Positions 12,901-20,699 of a stretch of DNA of 20,981 bases are shown piece after piece. Positions within the stretch are counted from its first letter, which is position 1, and every line of letters begins with the position of its first letter. The position numbers and the translations under genes are program-made. The notes beneath the pieces were generated by a model, which was given only the letters and a program-made list of their open reading frames with translations, searched no databases and had not been told where the DNA came from. The stretch is from positions 1-20,981 of the forward strand of contig CAYWKM010000031.1 in NCBI GenBank assembly GCA_964459165.1, in the 5' to 3' direction. The DNA comes from RGIG4074 sp964459165. Lineage in GTDB: Bacteria; Bacillota; Clostridia; Christensenellales; Borkfalkiaceae.

Positions 12901-15500
12901 TATTCGATGACGAAAACGTTTACGCTGTTGTCTTTCAGGATATAACCGAATTCGTCGCCTTTGACCGAGAAGCTCTCCTGCGTGGGGACGCAATTTTCCT
13001 TCATGCCGGACTTGGGAGAAATTTCATTGATTACGTTGGGGTCCTCGTTGTAGAGCTTGGTGACGGTGACCTTTCTCTTTTCTCCGAAGTTCCTTAAATC
13101 CACGTGCATGATCTCGTCCTTGCCCGAGATATTGACGACCTTGAAGTAAATCCTTTCGTCCTCTCCCACGGTCGCGGAATGGAAGATTCTCTCGTTTACC
13201 TTCCAAACGTGCTTGAAGAGAATTTCATGCCATTCGCCGCCTTTATAGATGTAAGCGGTGAGCGTCTTGGTCGTATAAACGAGTTTCATCGTATTGCCGT
13301 CCGCATCGTATCCGAAGAACTTATCCTTCCCCATCATTTCGCAGACGGTGCGCATGAAATCGACGCGCTTATCGAAGGAAACGTCGTAGCCCTTATGATT
13401 TTTACCGTATTGGCAGGAAATGGAGAACCCCGCGTTATCGACGGTTTCCGCATTGCGGACGTCCGCCACGCCGACGCCGACGATGAAGCTCTGTTCGCCG
13501 TTGAGCCTTCTGAAATCCACTTCCACTTCGCAGTTTTCAAATTTTCGATCGTCGAAATACACGCCGTTGAACGCGTCGTTGACGGGAATAATGAGCTCCC
13601 CGTTTTCGATATGAATGCCGATACTGTTGGGATAATCCTTCCAACCGCCAATGCCGTCCTTGAAGTTATGACGGTAAATGATTTCGCCCGAAGCGATATC
13701 CTTTACGCGCACTTCCTTCACCGCGCTCGCCGTTCTGTGTCCGCCGATGAGAATGCCGCCCGCGTTGCTGTCGTTGACTTGCCCCACGTCGGTGAGCGTA
13801 TAGGAACCGACATTGCTTGCGTACATCTGCTGAACGAAGTAGCTCGGCGTTCTCATGATATCGCGCGCGTTAAACCAAATCATATTGGGCGTCCAGCGGT
13901 AATTGTTCGTAGACGCCCAAAGGGGCGCGTAACAAGTCATTTTCACGACGTCGGAATTTCTCTCGCAGCCGGTGAGGAACGCCGCCTCGGCGAGAGCGGC
14001 TTTCAGGTTGTTTTCCCCGTTTAACCTTCCTCTGCCGTCCGCTTCGGTATGCATGGAATATTCTCCCATGAATACCTTTGCGCCGGTCCTATCGTAGCAA
14101 TCGTAACGCTTTGTGTTATCGATGAACCACTGATAGGAATTATAGACGTGTTCGTCCACGATCATATCGCGATACTTTTGATTAATCGTCGCCCAAGAGG
14201 GGTTTGTGTCGGAAGGGCGGATGTCTACGCCCGCCGTCGTAACGACGGTAATATTGAAAAGCTTCAAAAGATCCGTCTGTTTCCCCTTGTATTTATAGGC
14301 TCTGAGCCCGAGCAGACAGGAATGTAAATTATCGAAATACTCGAATCCCCAGTTTTCGTTGCCGATGCCGATAAAGCGAAGATCGAACTTACCGGGATGC
14401 CCCATATCCGTGCGCACTTTTGCCCAACGCGCCTCCTCGGCGTCCTCGCTGTCCGCGTCGCCGAGCGCGAAAAAGATAAGGTCCGCGACGTTATCGATGA
14501 CTTCGATTTTAAACCGCGTCGTGCCGGGCATGATCCGCTGATAAGCGGTCTTTCTCTGTTCACCCATACGAATCTGACAGATAAGCCCGCAATGAAGCAC
14601 GGGGAGCGGCGCCATATGTAGGTCTTCGCAGAGGCAGAAATATTCGTAAAATCCGATCCCGTAGGACTGCATATAGCGCCAGACGTTACAAATCTGCTTC
14701 CTCGTTTCCAAAGGTCCCACCGTATTTCTCCATCTGTATTGATGTTCGAAATCGACGTCTCCCTCGACGACGCAGCCGCCGGGAAAACGGAAGAAGGAAG
14801 GGTGACATTCCTTCAACACGTTGACCATTTTCGCAGAGAATTTTCCGTTGCGGTAAACGTCGGGATCTCCCCACGTATCCGAAGGAATCAAAGAGACCAT
14901 GTCCACGCCGATTCTGCCGTTGCCGTTAAATTCGATGACCAAACGCGCCATATCGGAAGATTTCGCTTTAAAAGAGCAAGAAACCTTCTCCCAATCCTTG
15001 CCGTTATCTTCGACGATAATCTCGCCCGCTTCCGAAATGGGAGCCGTAGAGCTTTTCAGCCATACTTTCACGTTTCCGTTATACCCCATGTGCTTTACGA
15101 ACATGGAAAAACGGTACGTCATACCGGCTTCCGCCGGCATACCGAAACGGTCGAACGCGCCGGAAGTGTGGAATCCCGGGTTCTCCATATGATATTGTCC
15201 GCCCACGTTAAGCGCGACGTAGCTGGGATTCGTGGGAGCGATTCCTCCGCAATCGCAAACGCGCATGGGACCCGCGCCGTAAATATCCCAATGGGTAAGC
15301 TTGGCTTTTCTTATCTCTACGGGAGATTCCGCATTGTAATCGTCATAAGTAAAATACTCGAACTCAAAAGAGTTATTGATAACCATTTCGGCGTTTATGC
15401 CGCCGTCCGCCGCCTGGTTTATATCTTCGAAGAATAAACCGTACAATTCTTTACTGACATCTACGCCCCGTTTGTTTTTATCAAGCGTATAGTTAATCAT
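12900..15500 (-). CDS. Intracellular alpha-L-arabinofuranosidase, GH51 family
   Basis: This 866-residue glycoside hydrolase has no signal peptide, so it probably acts on imported arabino-oligosaccharides. The N-terminal YGLFFEDINQAADGGINAEM motif is typical of GH51 and is followed by a carbohydrate-binding-like beta-sandwich (about 70-205). The catalytic barrel (about 220-590) has the acid/base Glu382 in GIGNENWG and the probable nucleophile Glu480 in FMGEYSMH. After the barrel comes a region of about 150 residues (about 630-780) resembling a LamG/concanavalin-like sandwich, then the C-terminal beta domain. This makes it longer than the roughly 500-residue compact bacterial enzymes. AAGGAGA (15507-15513) precedes the ATG at 7 bases. 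It is monocistronic with its own promoter, and no arabinose catabolism or transporter gene is adjacent. Confidence 0.93.
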   Translation of the reverse strand: MINYTLDKNKRGVDVSKELYGLFFEDINQAADGGINAEMVINNSFEFEYFTYDDYNAESPVEIRKAKLTHWDIYGAGPMRVCDCGGIAPTNPSYVALNVGGQYHMENPGFHTSGAFDRFGMPAEAGMTYRFSMFVKHMGYNGNVKVWLKSSTAPISEAGEIIVEDNGKDWEKVSCSFKAKSSDMARLVIEFNGNGRIGVDMVSLIPSDTWGDPDVYRNGKFSAKMVNVLKECHPSFFRFPGGCVVEGDVDFEHQYRWRNTVGPLETRKQICNVWRYMQSYGIGFYEYFCLCEDLHMAPLPVLHCGLICQIRMGEQRKTAYQRIMPGTTRFKIEVIDNVADLIFFALGDADSEDAEEARWAKVRTDMGHPGKFDLRFIGIGNENWGFEYFDNLHSCLLGLRAYKYKGKQTDLLKLFNITVVTTAGVDIRPSDTNPSWATINQKYRDMIVDEHVYNSYQWFIDNTKRYDCYDRTGAKVFMGEYSMHTEADGRGRLNGENNLKAALAEAAFLTGCERNSDVVKMTCYAPLWASTNNYRWTPNMIWFNARDIMRTPSYFVQQMYASNVGSYTLTDVGQVNDSNAGGILIGGHRTASAVKEVRVKDIASGEIIYRHNFKDGIGGWKDYPNSIGIHIENGELIIPVNDAFNGVYFDDRKFENCEVEVDFRRLNGEQSFIVGVGVADVRNAETVDNAGFSISCQYGKNHKGYDVSFDKRVDFMRTVCEMMGKDKFFGYDADGNTMKLVYTTKTLTAYIYKGGEWHEILFKHVWKVNERIFHSATVGEDERIYFKVVNISGKDEIMHVDLRNFGEKRKVTVTKLYNEDPNVINEISPKSGMKENCVPTQESFSVKGDEFGYILKDNSVNVFVIE

Positions 15501-15555
15501 GATATGTCTCCTTATATCCTTTGATCAAGCGATTTTTAACGTCTTGCCATCGGGT

Positions 15556-15584
15556 ATTATATCACTCCGTTTTGCGTTCGTCAA
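15556..15584 (-). promoter_or_regulatory. Promoter of the GH51 gene
   Basis: On the minus strand, TTGACG (15579-15584), a 17-base spacer and TATAAT (15556-15561) predict a start near 15549 and a leader of about 49 bases. No obvious AraR or CcpA-like operator was recognised in it. Confidence 0.88.
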
Positions 15585-15624
15585 TCTTATATCGATCAAT
15601 AAACTTAAATAAATTTTTAAATTT

Positions 15625-17091
15625 TCAAAAGTTTTTCGACCATGTTTTCGGCACGAACAGCAAAAGGACGGGGAATATTTCCAGTCTTCCGGCGAGCATG
15701 AGAAAAATTTCCACGATTTTCGAAAAATAAGAAAATCCGGCAAACGTTCCCCCGCTGCCCTGAAAATATGCGCCGAAGCCGGGTCCCATGTTATTCAGGC
15801 AGGAGAAAATCGCGGAAACCGTAGACATCGCGTCCTTCCCGTCAAAGGAAATCAGCAGAAAGGCGAAAGCTAAAATAACCGCATAAATAAGAAAATATCT
15901 CTCCACGGAAGAAACCTCTTCGCGCGAAAGAGCCTTTTTGTTCAGCTTTACGATCTGAATACTGTTGGGGCGAAGAACGTGCAGGAGATGTTGATAGGCG
16001 GATTTCATTAAAATGACGATACGCGAAACTTTAAATCCGCCGCTCGTACTGCCCGCGCAGCCGCCGAAAAACATACAAACGAGAAGAATGGAATCCGTCA
16101 TCGTGGACCATTGCGTAATATCGCAGGTGGAGTATCCGGTACTGGATGTGAAGGAGACGACGGCAAAAGAAGAATACCGAAGCGACGTGAAAAAATTCCC
16201 GTAAAAATTAAGGTTGCAAATCGTTACGGCGACGATGGAAAGAACCAGATAAAACGCGTAAAAGTGCATTTCTTCGTCCGCAAAAGCCGCCTTAAACCGC
16301 CGCAGCAACATCAGATAATACAAGTTAAAATTGATGCTGAAAATAAACATGAACGCCATGACGACGATTTCCACATACAGGCTGTTAAAACTCGCGACGG
16401 AATTCGCCGTGGCCGCAAAGCCGCCCGTACCCGCCGTACCCATGGCGATAATAATGCTGTGAAAGACCCTATCCGGTCCCTTGATTCCGAAGAGCAAAAG
16501 AAAAAATTCTAAAAGAGTAAAGCCGAGATAGATCCCGTAAAGAATGGCGGAATTGATTCTCACCTTGCTCACCAACTTGCCCACCTGCGGACCGGGCGCT
16601 TCAAAGCGGAACAAATGGAACGTGCTTCCGTCCGTTCCCGGCATAACGGCGAGGATAAACACGAGAATGCCCATGCCGCCCAGCCAATGGGTAAAACTGC
16701 GCCAGAAAAGCATACATTTGGGGAGTCCTTCAATATCGGTGAGAATCGTCGCGCCCGTCGTCGTAAAGCCGGAAACCGTTTCGAAGAGCGCGTCGATATA
16801 ATTGGGAATACAGCCGTCCATGACGAAGGGCAACGCGCCGACGGCGGAAATGACGATCCACGCGAGTCCCACGACGGCAAGTCCCTCTTTGTTCCCGAGC
16901 TTTTTCTTCCCCTTCTTCGTCAAGAACGTCAGGAGAAGCCCCAAGAGCTCGTACAGAGCGGCGGTGATTAAAAGGAAGTAAAAATGACTGTATTCCTTAT
17001 AACAGAGCCCCACGATGACGGGCAACAGAAGAAAGGCCGCCACGACCTTTAAAATCTGCCCGATATAGTAACCAATAACCTTATAATTCAT
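15625..17091 (-). CDS. trkH: TrkH/KtrB-type potassium transporter membrane subunit
   Basis: This 488-residue membrane protein belongs to the superfamily of K+ transporters with four P-loop repeats. The four pore loops are visible as SGFTTTGAT (about 107-115), AMGTAGTGGFA (about 217-226), FTSSTGYST (about 314-322) and LNNMGPGFGA (about 432-441). The intramembrane segment GGCAGSTSGGFK (343-354) is also typical. It moves K+ inward together with the RCK subunit encoded immediately upstream. The ATG follows the trkA stop by 29 bases and has only a weak GAAGAGA ribosome binding site. TrkH and KtrB are hard to separate on sequence alone; the two-domain TrkA partner favours the Trk type. Confidence 0.94.
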   Translation of the reverse strand: MNYKVIGYYIGQILKVVAAFLLLPVIVGLCYKEYSHFYFLLITAALYELLGLLLTFLTKKGKKKLGNKEGLAVVGLAWIVISAVGALPFVMDGCIPNYIDALFETVSGFTTTGATILTDIEGLPKCMLFWRSFTHWLGGMGILVFILAVMPGTDGSTFHLFRFEAPGPQVGKLVSKVRINSAILYGIYLGFTLLEFFLLLFGIKGPDRVFHSIIIAMGTAGTGGFAATANSVASFNSLYVEIVVMAFMFIFSINFNLYYLMLLRRFKAAFADEEMHFYAFYLVLSIVAVTICNLNFYGNFFTSLRYSSFAVVSFTSSTGYSTCDITQWSTMTDSILLVCMFFGGCAGSTSGGFKVSRIVILMKSAYQHLLHVLRPNSIQIVKLNKKALSREEVSSVERYFLIYAVILAFAFLLISFDGKDAMSTVSAIFSCLNNMGPGFGAYFQGSGGTFAGFSYFSKIVEIFLMLAGRLEIFPVLLLFVPKTWSKNF

Positions 17092-17120
17092 ATCTCTTCG
17101 TTCTTACGTTCTTACGTTTT

Positions 17121-18503
17121 TTACGCCTTCAACAGATCTTCGAGCTTGGAAATCGTCCTGCCCACCGAGGCGATGAGGATATTGTCGTTATCTTCCAACA
17201 TAGTCGAACCGTCGGGAATGACGGACATTTCGTTCTTTTTCGCCGATTCTCTCGAAATGGCGACAACCAAAAGCCCGTCTTTCATTTTTACATTCAGATC
17301 GCGTATACTGTGACCGACGAACTCGGGATTGCGCCCCACGTTAAAGACGAGTCCTTCCGCCTTTCCCCCCATGATCGGCTGCATGGCGATGATTTTACTG
17401 TCCTTGGGGACGTCGATGCTCCGCACGCATTTCGCGATTTCGCTTCCCGTCAGATCATAGGGAGAAACCACGTCTTGAAAGTCCCTCTCCGAGAGAATCC
17501 CGTTGTAGGAATCCTTATGCAAAATCGTGATCACTTTCGTCACGCCCTTGCTCTTTGCGTAAAAAGACGAGACGATGTTGTTCTCGTCGTAAGAGGACAT
17601 CGCCACGAGCGCGTCGGCGTGTTCGATTCCCTCGCGATCGAGGACGTCCTTATCGGTAAAATCAGAGCAAACGACGTTGGCTTTATCCAGCTTTTCCTTC
17701 ATTTCCAAACACTTGTCAGCGTTCTTTCCGATAATTTTTATGGTAAATCCTCCCGCCGAAAGGAGCGATTTCGCGAGATAATACGCGTCGTCGTCGCTTC
17801 CGAGAATCATAACCGACCGAATTTTATACTTGCCGAAGCCGAGATGAGAAAGGACGTCTCTCATTTCATAATGTTTCGCGCATATGCTCACGACGTCGCC
17901 GTCTTCGATGACGGTGTTTCCGTTAGGAATAAATACGTTGCCCTTTCTTTCGACGGCGACGATGAGGAAGGGCATTTTACTGTTCGATTTCAGTTCGATC
18001 AGCGTCTTGCCGCACAGCTTATGCTCCGCCGTCGCCTTCATTTCGGCAATCTGCAATCTTCCCTTGGCAAAAGAACTTACCTTAATCGCCGAGGGGAAAT
18101 TGAGAAGGTTGGCGACCTCGTCGGCGAGCGTCGCCTCAGGATTGACGAGCAGCGTTATTCCGAGCGTTTCCTTCATGGAATCGAACTGAAAATAGTAATT
18201 CGGATCGCGGACGTGAGCGATCAGATTCGTCACCCCGTACGTCCTTGCGATGATGCAGCAGAGCAGATTCAGCTCGTCTTTATCCGTTACGGAAATCAGC
18301 AGATCCGCATCCCTCACGCCCGCTTCGATGAGAATTTTTTCATCGCAGCCGTTTCCGGTAATACACTGCACGTCATACTCCGCCATGATATCGGACAGCA
18401 ATTCTTCTTCGGTATCGATTGCGACGATGTCGTGTTTTTCCTTACGTAGCTTTTTAATGATATTTCTGCCGGTTCTGCCGGCTCCGACGATAATGACTTT
18501 CAT
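17121..18503 (-). CDS. trkA: Trk potassium uptake regulatory subunit TrkA (two RCK domains)
   Basis: This 460-residue cytosolic protein has the duplicated RCK_N/RCK_C layout. The first Rossmann unit starts with IIVGAGRTGRNIIKKL (GxGxxG at 7-12) and has the acidic end of beta-2 (AIDTEEE), which is the NAD(H)-binding pattern. The second Rossmann unit begins MILGSDDDAYYLAKSLL (about 232-248) without the GxGxxG motif, so it may bind ligand differently or not at all. RCK_C domains follow each half (about 140-220 and 370-458). TrkA gates the TrkH pore in response to nucleotides; c-di-AMP binding by RCK_C is known in Bacillota but cannot be read here. It is the first gene of the trkA-trkH operon, with AAGGAA before the ATG. 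Confidence 0.94.
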   Translation of the reverse strand: MKVIIVGAGRTGRNIIKKLRKEKHDIVAIDTEEELLSDIMAEYDVQCITGNGCDEKILIEAGVRDADLLISVTDKDELNLLCCIIARTYGVTNLIAHVRDPNYYFQFDSMKETLGITLLVNPEATLADEVANLLNFPSAIKVSSFAKGRLQIAEMKATAEHKLCGKTLIELKSNSKMPFLIVAVERKGNVFIPNGNTVIEDGDVVSICAKHYEMRDVLSHLGFGKYKIRSVMILGSDDDAYYLAKSLLSAGGFTIKIIGKNADKCLEMKEKLDKANVVCSDFTDKDVLDREGIEHADALVAMSSYDENNIVSSFYAKSKGVTKVITILHKDSYNGILSERDFQDVVSPYDLTGSEIAKCVRSIDVPKDSKIIAMQPIMGGKAEGLVFNVGRNPEFVGHSIRDLNVKMKDGLLVVAISRESAKKNEMSVIPDGSTMLEDNDNILIASVGRTISKLEDLLKA

Positions 18504-18569
18504 TGACGTTCCTTTTCACGGTAACGTTCGGAATCCGCAAAAAATTCTGTATTTTACCGCGATATCGTA

Positions 18570-18598
18570 ATTATAGTCTATTCCTCCAAAAATGTCAA
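18570..18598 (-). promoter_or_regulatory. Perfect consensus promoter of trkA-trkH
   Basis: On the minus strand, TTGACA (18593-18598), a 17-base spacer and TATAAT (18570-18575) predict a start near 18563 and a 60-base leader. A CGATATCG palindrome (18560-18567) overlaps the predicted transcript start. Confidence 0.92.
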
Positions 18599-18655
18599 CA
18601 TGAAAAGAAAGAAAACGCCCTCCGTTCGATTTTTGCCCTTCCGATTCTTTCATAA

Positions 18656-18700
18656 ATAAAAATATTCGCACGCCGCCTGCTTTGATAAACGCCGTGCGAA
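18656..18700 (-). terminator. Intrinsic terminator after the EamA gene
   Basis: On the minus strand, TTCGCACG (18693-18700) pairs with CGTGCGAA (18665-18672), with further GC pairing possible inside, and is followed by TATTTTTATTT. It ends the CobW-EamA transcript ahead of the trkA promoter. Confidence 0.8.
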
Positions 18701-18710
18701 AATTTCAAAT

Positions 18711-19652
18711 TTATTTCATTTCCTCGTCGCGAACGATCTTCTGTTCTCCCGATAAATTGACGAGGACGATCCCCGCGCCGACGAGCGCCAAAGCGACGAA
18801 GCAGAGAAGCGCGTTCGCCTCTTCTCCGAGCCACCACGCGGAAAGAACGACCCCGAACACGGGATTTAAGAACCCGTAGACGGCGACGCGCGACGGACGA
18901 TTATATTTTAAGAGAATCCCCCAAAGGGTATAGGCGCAGGAGGAAACAAACGCGAGATAGAGGAGAAGGAGAACGCCTCTTGCGTTTCTCAGCTCTATGC
19001 GTCCGCCGAGACACACGCCCGCAAGGGCGAGCAAAATCCCTCCCGCCATGAATTGATAGGCGCACAGCGTAACGGAGTCTTCCTTTTCTGAAAATTTTTT
19101 AATCATGCAGGAAGAGAAAGCGGAGGACAGAGCCGCGAGGAGAAGAAAGCCTTCCCCCGTAACGCTTACGGAGAAATCGAGTCCTTCGAAATTGACGAGG
19201 ACGATCCCCGCAAACCCGACGACGCACCCCAACAATTTTACGGGCGTAAACTTTTCCTGCCGAAAAAGAAAAGAGGAAATCAAAATCGTAAAAAAAACGC
19301 CCGTCGCCCCGACGACGGAACTCTTTACGCCGGTACAGTGGGAAAGTCCGATATAAAAAAACAGATATTGCACCGCCGTCTGCGCAAGACTCAGCGAGCC
19401 TACGTATCCCCATGAGGTTTTCTTCGGAAACAAAAATTTCTTCCGCAAAAAGCTCCCCGCTGCGGCGATGAAAACGCCCGCGAGCGTAAACCGAAGTCCG
19501 GCAAAGAGAATCGTTTCTCCTATGCCGTCGATCTCAAACAGGCGGTAGCCTATTTTTATCGTCGGAAACGCGCTTCCCCACAAAAAGCAGCACAAAAGAG
19601 CGAACAGGCAGACGAAATAAGATTTTTTAAACAGAAAAGTTTTATCTTTCAT
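18711..19652 (-). CDS. EamA/DMT family transporter (RhaT-like)
   Basis: This 313-residue protein has about 10 predicted membrane helices in two EamA repeats. The N-terminal LFALLCCFLWGSAFPTIKIGY is typical of the first repeat, and YRPSR/AVYGFLNPVFGVVLSAW-type sequence marks the second. Members export amino acids, nucleobases or other metabolites; the substrate here is unknown. It follows the hybrid GTPase gene by 39 bases. A hairpin in that gap includes its most likely ribosome binding site, so translation may depend on the upstream gene. It is the last gene of the unit. Confidence 0.88.
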   Translation of the reverse strand: MKDKTFLFKKSYFVCLFALLCCFLWGSAFPTIKIGYRLFEIDGIGETILFAGLRFTLAGVFIAAAGSFLRKKFLFPKKTSWGYVGSLSLAQTAVQYLFFYIGLSHCTGVKSSVVGATGVFFTILISSFLFRQEKFTPVKLLGCVVGFAGIVLVNFEGLDFSVSVTGEGFLLLAALSSAFSSCMIKKFSEKEDSVTLCAYQFMAGGILLALAGVCLGGRIELRNARGVLLLLYLAFVSSCAYTLWGILLKYNRPSRVAVYGFLNPVFGVVLSAWWLGEEANALLCFVALALVGAGIVLVNLSGEQKIVRDEEMK

Positions 19653-19661
19653 AAGCGAGAA

Positions 19662-19684
19662 TCCACCCGCAAAAAGCGAGTGGA
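19662..19684 (-). other. Hairpin covering the likely EamA ribosome binding site
   Basis: A 9-bp stem with one G-T pair (arms 19662-19670 and 19676-19684) and a 5-base loop lies between the hybrid GTPase stop and the EamA ATG. On the minus strand the GGTGGA in its 3' arm is the only Shine-Dalgarno-like sequence before the ATG. No T-tract follows, so it is not a normal terminator. Confidence 0.5.
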
Positions 19685-19691
19685 ATAAAAA

Positions 19692-20657
19692 TCAATAAAA
19701 CGTCGCCACGACGTTTTCAGGCTCTTCGCACCGCTCGACGGAAACCGCTTTCAGAACGGGGCCCTTGCCCTTATATACCTTGTTGTTTTCAATGCTGACC
19801 TTCGCTTCCACGACGACCCAATCCTTCGTCTTCAAATTCAGCGAAGGCTCTTTGGAAACGCAGGCGAGACCGCTGTACTGAATATCCGCCTCGCAACAGG
19901 TCATGACGTGTCTGCCGACGACGAAGGTACCGGCGGGAAGACGCTTATCGCAGGCGACGAGCCCTTTTAGGCGCACCGTCTTTCCCTCGTAATTGCCCGT
20001 ATTTTCGGCAATATCCCGATAAAAGAGAGCGTAATCCCTATCCTCGATCTCGACGACGGGGGCGTTGAGGTCGAAGGGAAGCGGATCTTCGATGCTGTCG
20101 AGCTCCGTCTGACCGTTCTTCTGCTCGTAAACGATATCGCAGCGGCGGGAAATCGCGCGGATCAGCTTATGAAATTCCATCTTGTCGTCCCTTTCCGGAT
20201 CGAAACGGTTGAATACCGCCATTTCCGTATATTGGATTTTATCGAACGTCTGCTGACGCATGTTTGCGTTGTAGGAAAGGAAGGTCTGCGAATCGATAAA
20301 GGTCATGACCTGATTGATAAACCAACCCTCGGGCATAGCGTCGAAAAACTGTTGCAGCATCCACATACCGTTATATTCCACCACGACGCGCTCGATATCG
20401 TGCTCCAATTGAAGACCGGCAAGCTTCGCTTCGGTCATGTCTTCGGGCTTTTCGATATACCGAACGACGGCGTGCTTTACGGCAAATTTACTTTCGTCGT
20501 ATTCCTCTTCCCCTTCTTCAAAAACGAGGAGAAGCGTCTTCTCTCCGGATTCGAAACGGGGATCCTCCATCGTCTCTTGAATAAACTTCGTTTTGCCCGA
20601 TTCGAGAAAGCCGAGGAATAAATAGACGGGCGTTTCGTCGGGTAATTTTTTTGCCAT
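19692..20657 (-). CDS. Hybrid protein: CobW/G3E-type GTPase domain plus YcgQ (TIGR03943)-like domain
   Basis: This 321-residue soluble protein has two parts. The N-terminal part (about 8-200) resembles G3E P-loop GTPases, with Walker A GFLESGKT (16-23), VVVEYNG (92-98) in the place of the CobW ExxG segment, and NRFD (150-153) in the place of NKxD. The metal-binding CxCC motif of CobW/ZNG1-type metallochaperones is absent. The C-terminal part (about 222-312) contains GKTVRLKGLV and FVVGRHVMTCCEAD, which resemble the C-terminal domain of YcgQ/TIGR03943 proteins, from memory of that family. The ATG at 20657 follows GGAGG at a good distance; an upstream in-frame ATG at 20690 has no such site. It lies 42 bases after another CobW-family gene. 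A role in zinc or metal homeostasis is inferred from family and context. Confidence 0.78.
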   Translation of the reverse strand: MAKKLPDETPVYLFLGFLESGKTKFIQETMEDPRFESGEKTLLLVFEEGEEEYDESKFAVKHAVVRYIEKPEDMTEAKLAGLQLEHDIERVVVEYNGMWMLQQFFDAMPEGWFINQVMTFIDSQTFLSYNANMRQQTFDKIQYTEMAVFNRFDPERDDKMEFHKLIRAISRRCDIVYEQKNGQTELDSIEDPLPFDLNAPVVEIEDRDYALFYRDIAENTGNYEGKTVRLKGLVACDKRLPAGTFVVGRHVMTCCEADIQYSGLACVSKEPSLNLKTKDWVVVEAKVSIENNKVYKGKGPVLKAVSVERCEEPENVVATFY

Positions 20658-20699
20658 ATATCCTCCGTTCCTGTTTATCGCCAGGTGCAAAAACAGAAT

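Noticed and set aside
13104..14024. Plus-strand open frame of 306 codons opposite GH51
   Set aside because: It is an antisense shadow of the GH51 coding sequence. Its composition follows the complementary codons.
17100..17120. Short tandem repeat of GTTCTTAC between trkA and trkH
   Set aside because: There are two copies plus one imperfect copy of 8 bases in a 29-base gap, which is too small to treat as a functional repeat.
17310..18449. Plus-strand open frame of 379 codons opposite trkA
   Set aside because: It is a mirror frame of a clear gene, with no family resemblance and no ribosome binding site context. The trkA motifs are on the other strand.
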